NCBI RefSeq assembly: GCF_023073315.1
Contig: NZ_JADPJH010000033.1
Location: forward strand, 256,132 to 320,131
Source of the DNA: Bradyrhizobium sp. 1
GTDB taxonomy: Bacteria; Pseudomonadota; Alphaproteobacteria; Rhizobiales; Xanthobacteraceae
Direction of reading: 5' to 3'
Length of the DNA stretch: 64,000 nucleotides
The translations under genes and the position numbers were made by a program. Positions 9,027-17,635 of this stretch are shown one piece after another. The notes beneath the pieces were generated by a model that saw only the letters and a list, made by a program, of their open reading frames with translations, was not told the origin of the DNA and did not search any database. Numbering within the stretch: position 1 is the first letter of the stretch; every line of letters begins with the position of its first letter.

Positions 9027-9641
9027 ATGACACCAATGAGCACCATCAAAACCGTCTGTGTCTATTGCGGCTCCGGCCCCGGAACCAATCCCCGCTTCAC
9101 CGAAGGCGCAAAAGCGTTCGGTAAGGCCCTCGCCGAGAACAACATCCGCCTCGTCTATGGCGGCGGCTCGCTCGGCCTGATGGGCTCGGTCGCGACCTCC
9201 GTGCTCGATCACGGCGGCAGCGTCACCGGCATCATTCCCGAATTCCTCCGCAAGCGCGAGAACGCGCTGACGCGCGTGCAGGAGATGATCGTCACCCCCG
9301 ACATGCACGAGCGCAAGCGGCTGATGTTCGAGCGCTCCGATGCCTTCGTGGCGTTGCCGGGCGGCGTCGGCACGCTGGAGGAGCTGGTGGAGCAGCTGAC
9401 CTGGAAGCAGCTCGGCCGTCACGCCAAGCCGGTGCTGCTCGCCAATATCGACAATTTCTGGGAGCCGCTGTTCTCGCTGCTGTCGCATATGCGCCAGACC
9501 GAGTTCATCCGCGCCGGCCTTTCGGTCGACATCCTCAAGGCCGATCGCATCGAGGACATCCTGCCGAAGCTGAAGTCGGCCGTGGCGCAGCTCGCTGACG
9601 CGGAAAAGCAGCTCGCGCCGGAAGTGGCACGCAAGCTGTAG
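9027..9641 (+). CDS. LOG family protein (TIGR00730; nucleoside 5'-monophosphate phosphoribohydrolase)
   Basis: LOG proteins hydrolyse nucleoside 5'-monophosphates, including cytokinin riboside phosphates, to the free base and ribose 5-phosphate. The Rossmann-like product of 204 residues has the family's SGPGTNPRFTEGA start, the YGGGSLGLMG loop and the signature PGGVGTLEE at about 111-119 with the catalytic Glu. It also has MHERKRLMFERSDAF upstream of that motif. The second in-frame ATG, three codons later, is an equally good start. The gene converges with the VOC gene downstream, with only 4 bases between stop codons. Confidence 0.92.
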   Translation: MTPMSTIKTVCVYCGSGPGTNPRFTEGAKAFGKALAENNIRLVYGGGSLGLMGSVATSVLDHGGSVTGIIPEFLRKRENALTRVQEMIVTPDMHERKRLMFERSDAFVALPGGVGTLEELVEQLTWKQLGRHAKPVLLANIDNFWEPLFSLLSHMRQTEFIRAGLSVDILKADRIEDILPKLKSAVAQLADAEKQLAPEVARKL

Positions 9642-9645
9642 CGGC

Positions 9646-10023
9646 CTACTCGTTCGGAAACGTCACCGCCTCGATCCGGTTGCCGTCGGGATCGATGACA
9701 AAGGCCGCGTAGTAGCGCACGCGGTCGTGGGGACGCAGGCCCGGCGCGCCGTCGGAGGCGCCGCCGGCGGACAACGCTGCGGCATGAAACGCATCGATCT
9801 CGTCTGTCGTCTTGGCCCGCAAGCAGATGTGCACGCCGCTCTCCGGCGCGACACGCGGCATGCCCTCACGCAGATTGATCCAGAACTCGGGATAGGACTT
9901 TCCAAAACCGACCGTTCGTGGCCGCGTCACGACGCGCGTGAGGCCGAGGGCGGCGAGTGTCGCCTCGTAGAACCTTGCGGAGCGATCGAGATCGCTGACG
10001 CCGACGGAGATGTGGTCGATCAT
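9646..10023 (-). CDS. VOC (glyoxalase/bleomycin-resistance) family protein
   Basis: This 125-residue single-domain vicinal-oxygen-chelate protein has two beta-alpha-beta-beta-beta units. The first begins MIDHISVGVSDLDRSARFYE with the metal-ligand His. The second holds GVHICLRAKTTDEIDAFH and ends with FVIDPDGNRIEAVTF, where the Glu is the usual last ligand. Family members include glyoxalase I, fosfomycin-resistance proteins and dioxygenases, and the substrate cannot be told here. A palindromic repeat element lies just upstream. Confidence 0.87.
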   Translation of the reverse strand: MIDHISVGVSDLDRSARFYEATLAALGLTRVVTRPRTVGFGKSYPEFWINLREGMPRVAPESGVHICLRAKTTDEIDAFHAAALSAGGASDGAPGLRPHDRVRYYAAFVIDPDGNRIEAVTFPNE

Positions 10024-10042
10024 GCCCCTGCCCTCTCCTCCT

Positions 10043-10128
10043 CGTCATTGCGAGGAGCGAAGCGACGAAGCAATCCAGACTGTTGCTGCAGAAAGATTCT
10101 GGATTGCTTCGCTTCGCTCGCAATGACG
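10043..10128. repeat. Palindromic intergenic repeat, family A copy 1
   Basis: An 86-base element with outer arms cgtcattgcgag and ctcgcaatgacg, and inner arms gaagcaatccaga and tctggattgcttc, so it can fold into a long two-part hairpin. A second copy with the same arms and a slightly different loop lies at 55863-55948. It sits between the VOC start and the 3' end of cimA. The general type is familiar from Bradyrhizobium intergenic regions. Its function is not established. Confidence 0.9.
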
Positions 10129-10162
10129 GCGTTTGTGGCGCCGACGTCTCTTACGCCACCAG

Positions 10163-11761
10163 CTACGCCGGTGCGCCGGACTTCACGAGCTTGTAGATCA
10201 CCGAATCCATCAGCGCCTGGAACGAGGCGTCGATGATGTTCGGGGACACGCCGACTGTGGTCCAGCGATCGCCATTCTCGTCCTCGCTCTCGATCAGCAC
10301 GCGCGTCACCGCGCCGGTGCCGCCATTGAGGATACGCACGCGGTAATCGATCAGCGTCAGTCCCTCGATGTATTTCTGGTATTTGCCGAGATCCTTGCGC
10401 AAGGCAACATCGAGCGCGTTGACGGGGCCGTTGCCTTCGGCGGCCGAGATCAGATGCTCGCCGGCGACGTCGACCTTGACCACCGCGAGCGCCACGGTGA
10501 CGCGCTCGCCGTGCGAATTGTAGCGCTGCTCGACATTGACGTCGAACTGCTCGACCTCGAAATAATGCGGCACCTTGCCGAGGGTGCGGCGTGCCAGCAG
10601 GTCGAACGAGGCGTCGGCGGATTCATAGGCGTAGCCGGCCGCCTCGCGCTCCTTCAATTCCTCGACCAGGCGCGTCAGCTTCGCATCGCTCTTCTCATAG
10701 GCGATACCGGCGCGGTCGAGCTCGGCAATGACGTTGGAGCGGCCGGCCTGGTCGGACACCAGCACCTTGCGGTGATTGCCGACCAGCTCAGGCAGCACGT
10801 GTTCATAGGTCTGCGGATCCTTCAGCACGGCGGAGGCGTGAATTCCGGTCTTGGTGACGAAGGCGCTCTCGCCGACATAGGCCGCATGCCGGTTCGGCAC
10901 GCGGTTGAGCATGTCGTCGAGCGTGCGCGAGACTTTGACGAGGGTCGCCAACTTCTCCGGCGTGACACCGATCTCGAAGGCGTCCGAAAACTCCTTCTTC
11001 AGCTTTAGCGTCGGGATCAGTGAGCAGAGATTGGCGTTGCCGCAGCGCTCGCCAAGGCCGTTCAATGTGCCTTGGATCTGCCGCACGCCAGCTCGTACCG
11101 CGGCAAGCGAATTGGCCACCGCCTGCTCGGTGTCGTTATGGGCGTGGATGCCGAGATGATCGCCGGGGATATGCTTTGTCACCTCGGTGACGATGGCCTC
11201 GATTTCGTTGGGCATGGTGCCGCCATTGGTGTCGCACAGCACCACCCAGCGCGCTCCGGAATCATAGGCGGCTTTTGCGCAGGCTAACGCAAAACTGGAA
11301 TCTTCCTTGTAGCCGTCGAAAAAATGCTCGCAGTCGAGCATGACCTCGCGGCCCGCTGCCTTCGCGGCCGCCACGCTGTCGCGGATCGAGGCGAGATTTT
11401 CCTCCTTGGTCGTCTCCAGCGCGACGCGTACTTGATAGGCCGACGACTTTGCCACGAAGCAGATCGCATCGGCTTTCGCTTCAAGCAGCCCGGCAACGCC
11501 GGGATCGTTGGAAACCGACCGCCCGGCCCGGCGCGTCATGCCGAAGGCGGTGAAGCGTGCGTGCTTGAGTTTCGGCTTGGTGCCGAAGAACTCGGTGTCG
11601 GTCGGATTGGCGCCGGGATAGCCGCCCTCGACATAGTCGATGCCGAGGTCATCGAGCATCGCCGCGATGACCTGTTTGTCGGTCAGCGTAAAGTCGACGC
11701 CGTTGGTCTGCGCGCCGTCGCGCAGCGTGGTGTCGAACAGATAGAGACGCTCCTTGCTCAT
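10163..11761 (-). CDS. cimA: (R)-citramalate synthase
   Basis: The enzyme condenses acetyl-CoA with pyruvate to citramalate, a route to 2-oxobutyrate and isoleucine that bypasses threonine. The 532-residue product opens with YLFDTTLRDGAQTNGVDF, the HMGL-like TIM-barrel motif binding the metal, and contains LGIHAHNDTEQAVANSLAAVRAG and LNGLGERCGN. The C-terminal third (from about 400) is the LeuA dimer/allosteric domain ending in SEDENGDRWTTVGVSPN. Length and motifs fit CimA better than 2-isopropylmalate synthase. The start ATG overlaps the stop of the acetyltransferase gene (ATGA), indicating coupled translation with the gene upstream. Confidence 0.9.
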   Translation of the reverse strand: MSKERLYLFDTTLRDGAQTNGVDFTLTDKQVIAAMLDDLGIDYVEGGYPGANPTDTEFFGTKPKLKHARFTAFGMTRRAGRSVSNDPGVAGLLEAKADAICFVAKSSAYQVRVALETTKEENLASIRDSVAAAKAAGREVMLDCEHFFDGYKEDSSFALACAKAAYDSGARWVVLCDTNGGTMPNEIEAIVTEVTKHIPGDHLGIHAHNDTEQAVANSLAAVRAGVRQIQGTLNGLGERCGNANLCSLIPTLKLKKEFSDAFEIGVTPEKLATLVKVSRTLDDMLNRVPNRHAAYVGESAFVTKTGIHASAVLKDPQTYEHVLPELVGNHRKVLVSDQAGRSNVIAELDRAGIAYEKSDAKLTRLVEELKEREAAGYAYESADASFDLLARRTLGKVPHYFEVEQFDVNVEQRYNSHGERVTVALAVVKVDVAGEHLISAAEGNGPVNALDVALRKDLGKYQKYIEGLTLIDYRVRILNGGTGAVTRVLIESEDENGDRWTTVGVSPNIIDASFQALMDSVIYKLVKSGAPA

Positions 11762-12267
11762 TGCAGCGCTCCCGACGCCGGTGCGGTGCCGAGCGTCTTC
11801 TGCATGGTCGTGTTGGCGAGCCACTCGTCGTTGACGGTGATGCTGTTGCGCTGCATGGCCACATAGCCGCGCTTGGCGAAAAAGCCCTGCGCGGTATCGC
11901 TGGCGTCGACCGAAAGGCTTTTCGCGCCGCGGCCGCCGGCGAGCTTTTCGAGCGCGTCGACCAGCATGGTTGCGATGCCCTGCCCGGCCACCGCCGGGTG
12001 GACGTAGAGCATGCGGATGTGATCGGCGCCGCGCAGCGAGGCGAAGCCGACGGGTGAGCCCTCCAGCGTCGCGATCAGCGTCAAATCGGCCGCCAGCCGC
12101 TCGCCGAACTCTTCGCTTTCGGCCGCCTCCATCCAGGCGTGCTGCTGCGCCTCGCTGTAGTCGTCTCCGGTCAGCTCCTCGATGCTGGCAGCAAAGATCG
12201 CAGCGAGCACCGGCACGTCATCAGGCAGGAACGGCCGCAAGCCGGGCTTTGGGTGAGCTTGTGCCAT
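11758..12267 (-). CDS. GNAT family N-acetyltransferase
   Basis: A 169-residue acetyl-CoA-dependent acyltransferase. The fold is visible as RPFLPDDVPVLAAIFAAS (strand 1 and helix), LEGSPVGFASL, and the acetyl-CoA binding segment HIRMLYVHPAVAGQGIATML. It ends with FFAKRGYVAMQRNSITVN, the usual C-terminal strand region. The substrate is unknown. Its ATG overlaps the stop of cysS by one base (TGATG) and its stop overlaps the start of cimA, so the three genes are translated as a coupled unit. Longer upstream frames only overlap cysS. Confidence 0.88.
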   Translation of the reverse strand: MAQAHPKPGLRPFLPDDVPVLAAIFAASIEELTGDDYSEAQQHAWMEAAESEEFGERLAADLTLIATLEGSPVGFASLRGADHIRMLYVHPAVAGQGIATMLVDALEKLAGGRGAKSLSVDASDTAQGFFAKRGYVAMQRNSITVNDEWLANTTMQKTLGTAPASGALQ

Positions 12268-13661
12268 CACGCGAGTTCCCAAGTCGTCACGGGTTTTCCG
12301 TCGGCATCCTTGCCGTCCTTGAGCACGACACCCTTGGCGACGAGCTCGTCGCGAATGCGATCGGACTCCCTGAAGTCTTTTCGCGCACGCGCAGCCGCGC
12401 GCTCCGCGATCAAGCGGTCGATTTCGCCGGCATCGACGCCCGTTGCCTGCTGCTTGCGGCCTTCCCACTGCGCAGCGCTCTCGGAGAAGAAGCCGAGCAG
12501 CCGCAATGAGCCCGCCAGGGCGCTCACATCGCTGTTGCGCAGGCCATGCAGCGCCGCAATCGCCAGCGACGTGTTGAGGTCGTCGAGCAGCGGCTCGACC
12601 ACCGACGCGGCAGGCTTGCCGGGCGCGACGTCGGCAGCGACACGATACCAGTCGTCGAGCGTCCTGGCGCTCTCCTCCAGCGACTTCATGGTCCAGTCGA
12701 TCGGCGAGCGATAATGCGTCTTGAGCATATTCAGACGCAGCACCTCACCCGGCCAGTCCTTGAGCAGCTCGTTGATGGTGGTGAAGTTGCCGAGCGACTT
12801 CGACATCTTCTCGCTCTCGACCTGCAGGAAGCCGTTGTGCATCCAGTAGTTCGCCATGCGCTCGCGGTGGAAGGCGCAGCAGGTCTGCGCGACCTCGTTC
12901 TCGTGATGCGGAAACACGAGATCGATGCCTCCGCCGTGGATGTCAAAATATTCGCCGAGATGCTTCCAGGCCATCGCCGAGCACTCGACATGCCAGCCCG
13001 GGCGCCCTTCGGCCGTGATGCCGGCCGGCGACGGCCATGACGGCTCGCCCGGCTTGGACGGTTTCCACAGCACGAAATCGGTGTTGCCCTTCTTGTACGG
13101 CGCGACATCGACGCGGGCGCCGGCGACCATCTCGTCCAGCGAACGATTGGACAACGCACCGTAACGCGGCAACCCGGCATTGGCCGCGTTCATCGCCTGC
13201 GGCGAGAACAGCACGTGGTCCTCGGCGACATAGGCAAAGCCGCCCTTGACGAGCCGCTCGATGATCTCGCGCATCTCGGCGATATGCTCGGTGGCACGCG
13301 GCTCGACGCTCGGCCGCAGCGCGCCAAGCGCATCGACGTCGGCGTGAAACTGTTGTCCGGTCTGCTCGGTGACCTTGCGGATCGCCTCGTTCAGCGGCAG
13401 CCCGGGAAAATCACGCGCGGCACGGTCGTTGATCTTGTCGTCGACGTCGGTGATGTTGCGGACATATTTCACGTGCGCCTCGCCGTAGATGTGGCGCAGC
13501 AGCCGAAACAGCACGTCGAACACGATCACCGGTCGCGCATTGCCGATATGGGCGAAGTCATAGACGGTCGGTCCGCAGACATACATGCGGACGTCGTTCG
13601 CATCGAGCGGCACGAACGGCCGCTTCTCCTTCGTCAGCGTATCGTAGAGGCGCAATTCCAT
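12267..13661 (-). CDS. cysS: Cysteinyl-tRNA synthetase
   Basis: The enzyme charges tRNA-Cys with cysteine. It is a class I synthetase of 464 residues with the zinc Cys in MYVCGPTVYDFAHIGNARP (the HIGH-like motif is HIGN) at about 28-46. The zinc-binding WHVECSAMAWK follows, then HGGGIDLVFPHHENE and the KMSKSLGN loop near residue 285. A C-terminal anticodon-binding domain ends with LVAKGVVLKDGKDADGKPVTTWE. It is the first gene of a tightly overlapping cysS-GNAT-cimA operon. Confidence 0.96.
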   Translation of the reverse strand: MELRLYDTLTKEKRPFVPLDANDVRMYVCGPTVYDFAHIGNARPVIVFDVLFRLLRHIYGEAHVKYVRNITDVDDKINDRAARDFPGLPLNEAIRKVTEQTGQQFHADVDALGALRPSVEPRATEHIAEMREIIERLVKGGFAYVAEDHVLFSPQAMNAANAGLPRYGALSNRSLDEMVAGARVDVAPYKKGNTDFVLWKPSKPGEPSWPSPAGITAEGRPGWHVECSAMAWKHLGEYFDIHGGGIDLVFPHHENEVAQTCCAFHRERMANYWMHNGFLQVESEKMSKSLGNFTTINELLKDWPGEVLRLNMLKTHYRSPIDWTMKSLEESARTLDDWYRVAADVAPGKPAASVVEPLLDDLNTSLAIAALHGLRNSDVSALAGSLRLLGFFSESAAQWEGRKQQATGVDAGEIDRLIAERAAARARKDFRESDRIRDELVAKGVVLKDGKDADGKPVTTWELA

Positions 13662-13737
13662 GACAACCCATCCCTCTCGGCCGGGCGTCCAGTGCTCTCA
13701 ATGTTTTTGAGAAAAGACGGCTCCAGCCAGCGAATCG

Positions 13738-13929
13738 CTAGCTCGTAATCTCGCAAATGGTGCAGATGGCGAGGAGACCGTTCATGCGGAACATATGGGC
13801 CACGAGGGGCCCTTGCGTCAAGGGAGCCGGGAAAATGCCGTCTTCTGACCGCAATGCGCAGCCGCTCGCCATGATGGTTCCATTATCCTTAACCTTTTGA
13901 GGCCATTCTGGAACTGGCAGTTCCTTCAT
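13738..13929 (-). CDS. Possible small hypothetical protein
   Basis: A 63-residue frame on the minus strand, divergent from the secreted protein gene. The product (MKELPVPEWPQKVKDNGTIM...) has a balanced composition unlike most shadow frames of this GC-rich DNA, with an AICTICE tail resembling a CxxC pair. A G-rich stretch (ggggggcaaa) precedes the ATG. I recognise no family, and there is no other gene in this 290-base gap, so it may be real, but the support is weak. Confidence 0.3.
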   Translation of the reverse strand: MKELPVPEWPQKVKDNGTIMASGCALRSEDGIFPAPLTQGPLVAHMFRMNGLLAICTICEITS

Positions 13930-13949
13930 TTTGCCCCCCCGGTGTTTTC

Positions 13950-14255
13950 ATGCGATTCTTGCTCGCGCTCATTTCCTGCGCGTCCTTCCTTGCGGCATCC
14001 AGCGCGTTCGCCGAGACCCGCGTCTTCATCATCGCCAACCAGGCGGACGGCTACGGCGTCGACCAGTGCCTGGCCAAGGGCGACAAATGCGGCGCACAGG
14101 TCGCGCGCACCTATTGCCAGTCACGGGATTTTGCCCTGGCCTCGGCCTATCGCCGGGTCGATCCCGACGAAATTACCGGCTCTGTCCCCAAAACCGGCGC
14201 AAACTGCTCCCATGGCCATTGCGACGAATATGTCGCAATCACCTGCCAGCGCTGA
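13950..14255 (+). CDS. Small secreted hypothetical protein
   Basis: The 101-residue product starts with a clear signal peptide (RFLLALISCASFLAASSAFA, cleavage about residue 22 before ETRVF). The mature part of about 80 residues has six Cys, likely forming disulfides in the periplasm, with motifs DGYGVDQCLAKGDKCGAQVARTYC and NCSHGHCDEYVAITCQ. I know of similar small proteins annotated as hypothetical in Bradyrhizobium, with no known function. It stands alone, upstream of another exported protein gene on the same strand. Confidence 0.75.
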   Translation: MRFLLALISCASFLAASSAFAETRVFIIANQADGYGVDQCLAKGDKCGAQVARTYCQSRDFALASAYRRVDPDEITGSVPKTGANCSHGHCDEYVAITCQR

Positions 14256-14397
14256 ATTCTCTCGGAGCTGGCGGACCTTAGGACCAGTCTTCGGCCCCTG
14301 AAACGACGTGACGATGCCGCAGGAAGCGGCTATTGGAGGGCGCGCGTCGGCCCCCCAAATCGCGTAAAAAGTCACTTGGGGCCGTGACCTCGCTAGA

Positions 14398-15591
14398 ATG
14401 GCGGATATGCCTGAATTTTTGTCGCTCTCCCGTGCCCGCTCGATCCTAGCCTGCACCGTGCTTCTGAGCACCATCGTGCTCGCCAACGGCGCTTTCGCGC
14501 AAGCCGGCCCGCCCGGCCCGCCGCCCCAGCCCGGCCAGAACGGGCTCGGACCGAATCCGATGTGCTCGCGGCTGGAAGGCCAGCTCGCCGGGCTCGATCG
14601 CGGCGGCGGCGGTGGCGACCCCGCGCGCGAGGACCAGATCCGCCGCTATCAGGAATCCCAGACCAAGCAGCAGTCCGAGCTCGACCGCGTCACCATGCAG
14701 GCCAAGCGCATGGGCTGCGATTCCTCCGGCTTCTTCTCGCTGTTCAACGGGCAGTCGGCGCAATGCGGGCCGGTCAACACCCAGATCCAGCAGATGCGCG
14801 CCAATCTGGACCAGATCACCGGCAACCTCGAACGCCTGCGCGGCAGCGGCGCCGGCGGCTTCAGCCCGGAGCGCGACAACCAGCGCCGCTCGGTGCTGGC
14901 GGCGCTGGCGCAGAACAATTGCGGCCCGCAATATGCCAATGCCGCGCAATCGCAGGGCGGCGGCAACTTCCTCAGCAATCTGTTCGGCGGCAACAACCCG
15001 AACAATCCGCAGGGCGGTCCGCCCTCCGATCTCGGGCCGCAATCCGGCACCTATCGCACCGTGTGCGTGCGCACCTGCGACGGCGCCTATTTTCCGGTCT
15101 CGTTTGCGACCGTACCGGCGCGCTTCCCCGACGACGAGAAGACCTGCAAGGCGCTGTGCCCGGCCGCGGAAGCCGTGCTCTACACCCATCGCAATCCCGG
15201 CGAGGACATGAACTCGGCGGTCTCGATCGGAGGCCAGCCCTACACGGCGCTGCCGACCGCATTCAAATTCCGCAGCGAGTTCAACCCGTCCTGCTCCTGC
15301 AAGGCGGCGGGCCAGACCTGGGCGGATGCGCTGAAATCGGCCGACGACAAGGCCGCCGCCGAGCAGCAGGGTGACATCATCGTCACCGAGGAGAGCGCCA
15401 AGAAGATGCAGCAGCAGCGGCTCAACAAGGGCGCGCCCGCGACGACGGCCAAGAAGGGTGCAGCTCCCGCGCCGACGACGGCGAGCGCACCGGCCGCGAC
15501 ACCGCCGGCGGATACCGGCACGGCTGCGGGCTCCGAGAACAAGCCGATCCGTTCGGTCGGCCCGACGTTCCTGCCGCAGCAGCAGAAGTAG
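14398..15591 (+). CDS. DUF2865 domain-containing exported protein
   Basis: The 397-residue product has an N-terminal signal sequence (cleavage after about ANGAFAQA). A Gly/Pro-rich linker, a coiled-coil-prone Gln-rich region (QTKQQSELDRVTMQAKRMGC) and a Cys-rich domain follow. That domain contains TVCVRTCDGAYFPVSFATVPARF, CKALCPAAEAVLYTH and SCSCKAAGQTWADALK, the DUF2865 pattern of alphaproteobacterial cell-envelope proteins. A low-complexity Ala/Pro tail ends the chain. An ATG three codons further in is an equally good start. The role is unknown. The repeated Cys pairs suggest a disulfide-stabilised periplasmic domain. Confidence 0.82.
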   Translation: MADMPEFLSLSRARSILACTVLLSTIVLANGAFAQAGPPGPPPQPGQNGLGPNPMCSRLEGQLAGLDRGGGGGDPAREDQIRRYQESQTKQQSELDRVTMQAKRMGCDSSGFFSLFNGQSAQCGPVNTQIQQMRANLDQITGNLERLRGSGAGGFSPERDNQRRSVLAALAQNNCGPQYANAAQSQGGGNFLSNLFGGNNPNNPQGGPPSDLGPQSGTYRTVCVRTCDGAYFPVSFATVPARFPDDEKTCKALCPAAEAVLYTHRNPGEDMNSAVSIGGQPYTALPTAFKFRSEFNPSCSCKAAGQTWADALKSADDKAAAEQQGDIIVTEESAKKMQQQRLNKGAPATTAKKGAAPAPTTASAPAATPPADTGTAAGSENKPIRSVGPTFLPQQQK

Positions 15592-15601
15592 GTTTCTTCC
15601 T

Positions 15602-15747
15602 TCTCCCCTTGTCGGAGAAGGTGGCGCGAAGCGCCGGATGAGGGGTTCTGTCCGCGCTCACATGTCTGCACGAGTACGCGGATAGAACCCCTCACCCCAT
15701 GAGTTCGTTTCGAGAGCGGTGCTGCCCTCTCCCGCAAGGGGCGAGGG
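15602..15747. repeat. Imperfect inverted-repeat element between convergent genes
   Basis: The gap between the DUF2865 gene and nadE holds a near-palindrome. The 20-base arm at 15637-15656 (gatgaggggttctgtccgcg) is matched on the other strand by 15677-15696 with two or three mismatches. Further out, a second hairpin (ccctctcccgcaaggggcgaggg at 15725-15747) carries the ctctccc...gggagag-type sequence frequent in rhizobial intergenic repeats. It may act as a bidirectional terminator or an inserted repeat unit. No T-run follows either stem. Confidence 0.65.
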
Positions 15748-15800
15748 CACAACAACGCCGATCTCGCTCGCGGGTACGGGACCGCAAGCGCCGGCCTCGC

Positions 15801-17558
15801 TCACCCCTCAAACGCGTCGATCGACGCCTTGCTCCCGCGCGAGACCAGCGTTTCGTCGTGCGCCGGCAGCGGCTCACCCTTATCGCGAAAGCGGTTGGTG
15901 ATGGGATAGCGACGGTCGCGGCCGAAATTCCTGGGGGTCACCTTCACGCCGGGTGCGGCCTGGCGGCGCTTGTATTCGGCGACGTTGAGGAGATGGTCGA
16001 TGCGGGTGACCGTCTCACGGTCGAAGCCGGCGGCGATGATTTGATCGAGCGGCTCTTCGCGTTCGATGAGGCGCACGAGGATGGCATCGAGCACGTCGTA
16101 AGGCGGCAGCGAATCCTGATCGGTCTGGTTCTCGCGCAATTCCGCGGTCGGCGGACGGGTAATGATGTCGGGCGGAATGACCTCGCCGGCCGGCCCGAGC
16201 GCGCCATCGGGCTTCCAGCCATTGCGCAGTGCCGCCAATCGAAACACTTGCGTCTTGTAGATGTCCTTGATCGGATTGAAGCCACCGTTCATGTCGCCAT
16301 AGAGCGTGGCATAGCCGACCGACATCTCCGACTTGTTGCCTGTCGTCACCACCATCAGGCCGGTCTTGTTGGAGATCGCCATCAGCAGCGTGCCGCGGGT
16401 GCGGGCCTGAAGATTTTCCTCGGTGATGTCAGGCGGCAGATTCTTGAAGATGCCGGACAAGATGGTCTCGAAGCCGGTCACGGCTTCCGCGATCGGCAAA
16501 ACCTCGTAGCGGATGCCGAGATGGCCCGCGAGCTCGCCGGCGTCCGCGATCGAGTGTGCTGCGGTATAACGAAAAGGCAGCATCACGCCATGCACCTGGT
16601 CGGCGCCGAGCGCATCGACCGCGATCGCCGCGCACAACGCGGAATCGATGCCGCCGGAAATGCCGAGCAGCACGCCGGGAAAGCTGTTCTTGGCGACGTA
16701 GTCGCGCAAGCCAAGCACGCAGGCCGCGTAGTCGGCCTTGTCGTCCTCGGGCAGCGTGGCGATCGGGCCCGTGCAGCGCCAGTCGTCGCCGTTCCTGGTG
16801 AAGCGCAGCGTGGTGATGCTCTCCTCGAACGCCGGCAATTGCGCCGCGAGCGAGAGATCGCCGTTCAAAGCGAAGGAGGCACCGTCGAACACCAACTCGT
16901 CCTGCCCGCAGACCTGATTGAGATAGACCAACGGCAGGCCGCTTTCCGTCACACGCGCGACCGCGACCGACAGGCGCAAATCGTTCTTGTCGCGGGCGTA
17001 AGGCGAGCCGTTCGGCACCAGGATGATCTCGGCGCCGGTCTCAGCCAGCGTCTCGACCACGTTCTCGTAGTCCTCGGATTCCTCCAGCCAGATGTCCTCG
17101 CAGATCGGCACGCCGATCCGCACGCCGCGCACGGTCACGGGGCCGGACGCAGGCCCACGCGAAAACAGCCGCTTCTCGTCGAACACGCCGTAATTCGGCA
17201 GATTGCATTTGAAGCGCAAAGCGGCGATGCGGCCACCGTCGAGCAGCGCGCAGGCATTATAGAGCCTACCGTCCTCGACCCAGGGCGTGCCGACCAGCAT
17301 GGCCGGCCCGCCATCGGCGGTCTCGCGCGCGAGGCTTTCGATCGCGGCGCGGCAGGCGGCCTGGAAAGCCGGCTTTTGCACCAGATCTTCCGGCGGATAG
17401 CCGGTGATGAACAATTCCGGAAACAGCACGAGATCGGCGTCGTCGGCGGTCGCCCGCGCGCGCGCGGCCCGTGCCTTGGCGACATTGCCCTCAATGTCGC
17501 CCATGGTCGGATTGAGCTGGGCGAGCGTGACCGCGAATGCGTCGAGACGTTCGGTCAT
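15801..17558 (-). CDS. nadE: Glutamine-dependent NAD+ synthetase
   Basis: The enzyme converts deamido-NAD to NAD using ammonia released from glutamine. The 585-residue product has an N-terminal nitrilase-like glutaminase domain with the Glu-Lys-Cys triad: E48 in FPELF, K117 in FKCNLPNYG and C153 in PICEDIW. The C-terminal synthetase domain has the P-loop GISGGIDSALC near residue 299, and TGNKSEMSVGYATLYGDMNGGFNPIKD further on. The length fits the bacterial fused form. A family B repeat lies 27 bases upstream of the start codon. Confidence 0.96.
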   Translation of the reverse strand: MTERLDAFAVTLAQLNPTMGDIEGNVAKARAARARATADDADLVLFPELFITGYPPEDLVQKPAFQAACRAAIESLARETADGGPAMLVGTPWVEDGRLYNACALLDGGRIAALRFKCNLPNYGVFDEKRLFSRGPASGPVTVRGVRIGVPICEDIWLEESEDYENVVETLAETGAEIILVPNGSPYARDKNDLRLSVAVARVTESGLPLVYLNQVCGQDELVFDGASFALNGDLSLAAQLPAFEESITTLRFTRNGDDWRCTGPIATLPEDDKADYAACVLGLRDYVAKNSFPGVLLGISGGIDSALCAAIAVDALGADQVHGVMLPFRYTAAHSIADAGELAGHLGIRYEVLPIAEAVTGFETILSGIFKNLPPDITEENLQARTRGTLLMAISNKTGLMVVTTGNKSEMSVGYATLYGDMNGGFNPIKDIYKTQVFRLAALRNGWKPDGALGPAGEVIPPDIITRPPTAELRENQTDQDSLPPYDVLDAILVRLIEREEPLDQIIAAGFDRETVTRIDHLLNVAEYKRRQAAPGVKVTPRNFGRDRRYPITNRFRDKGEPLPAHDETLVSRGSKASIDAFEG

Positions 17559-17584
17559 GGTCGCCCCACTCCGGTGATCTGGCT

Positions 17585-17634
17585 AGAGCATGATCCGGAA
17601 AAGTGTGAAGCGGTTTTCCGACAAGATCATGCTC
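17585..17634. repeat. Palindromic intergenic repeat, family B copy 1
   Basis: A 50-base element with outer arms gagcatgatc (17586-17595) and gatcatgctc (17625-17634) and inner arms cggaaaa and ttttccg, giving a nested hairpin. An almost identical copy lies at 58690-58739, where the visible differences are two bases near the right arm. Both copies sit 17-27 bases upstream of a minus-strand start codon (nadE here, the Mrp gene there). Elements of this kind are known from Rhizobiales genomes without an agreed function. Confidence 0.9.
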
Positions 17635-17635
17635 A

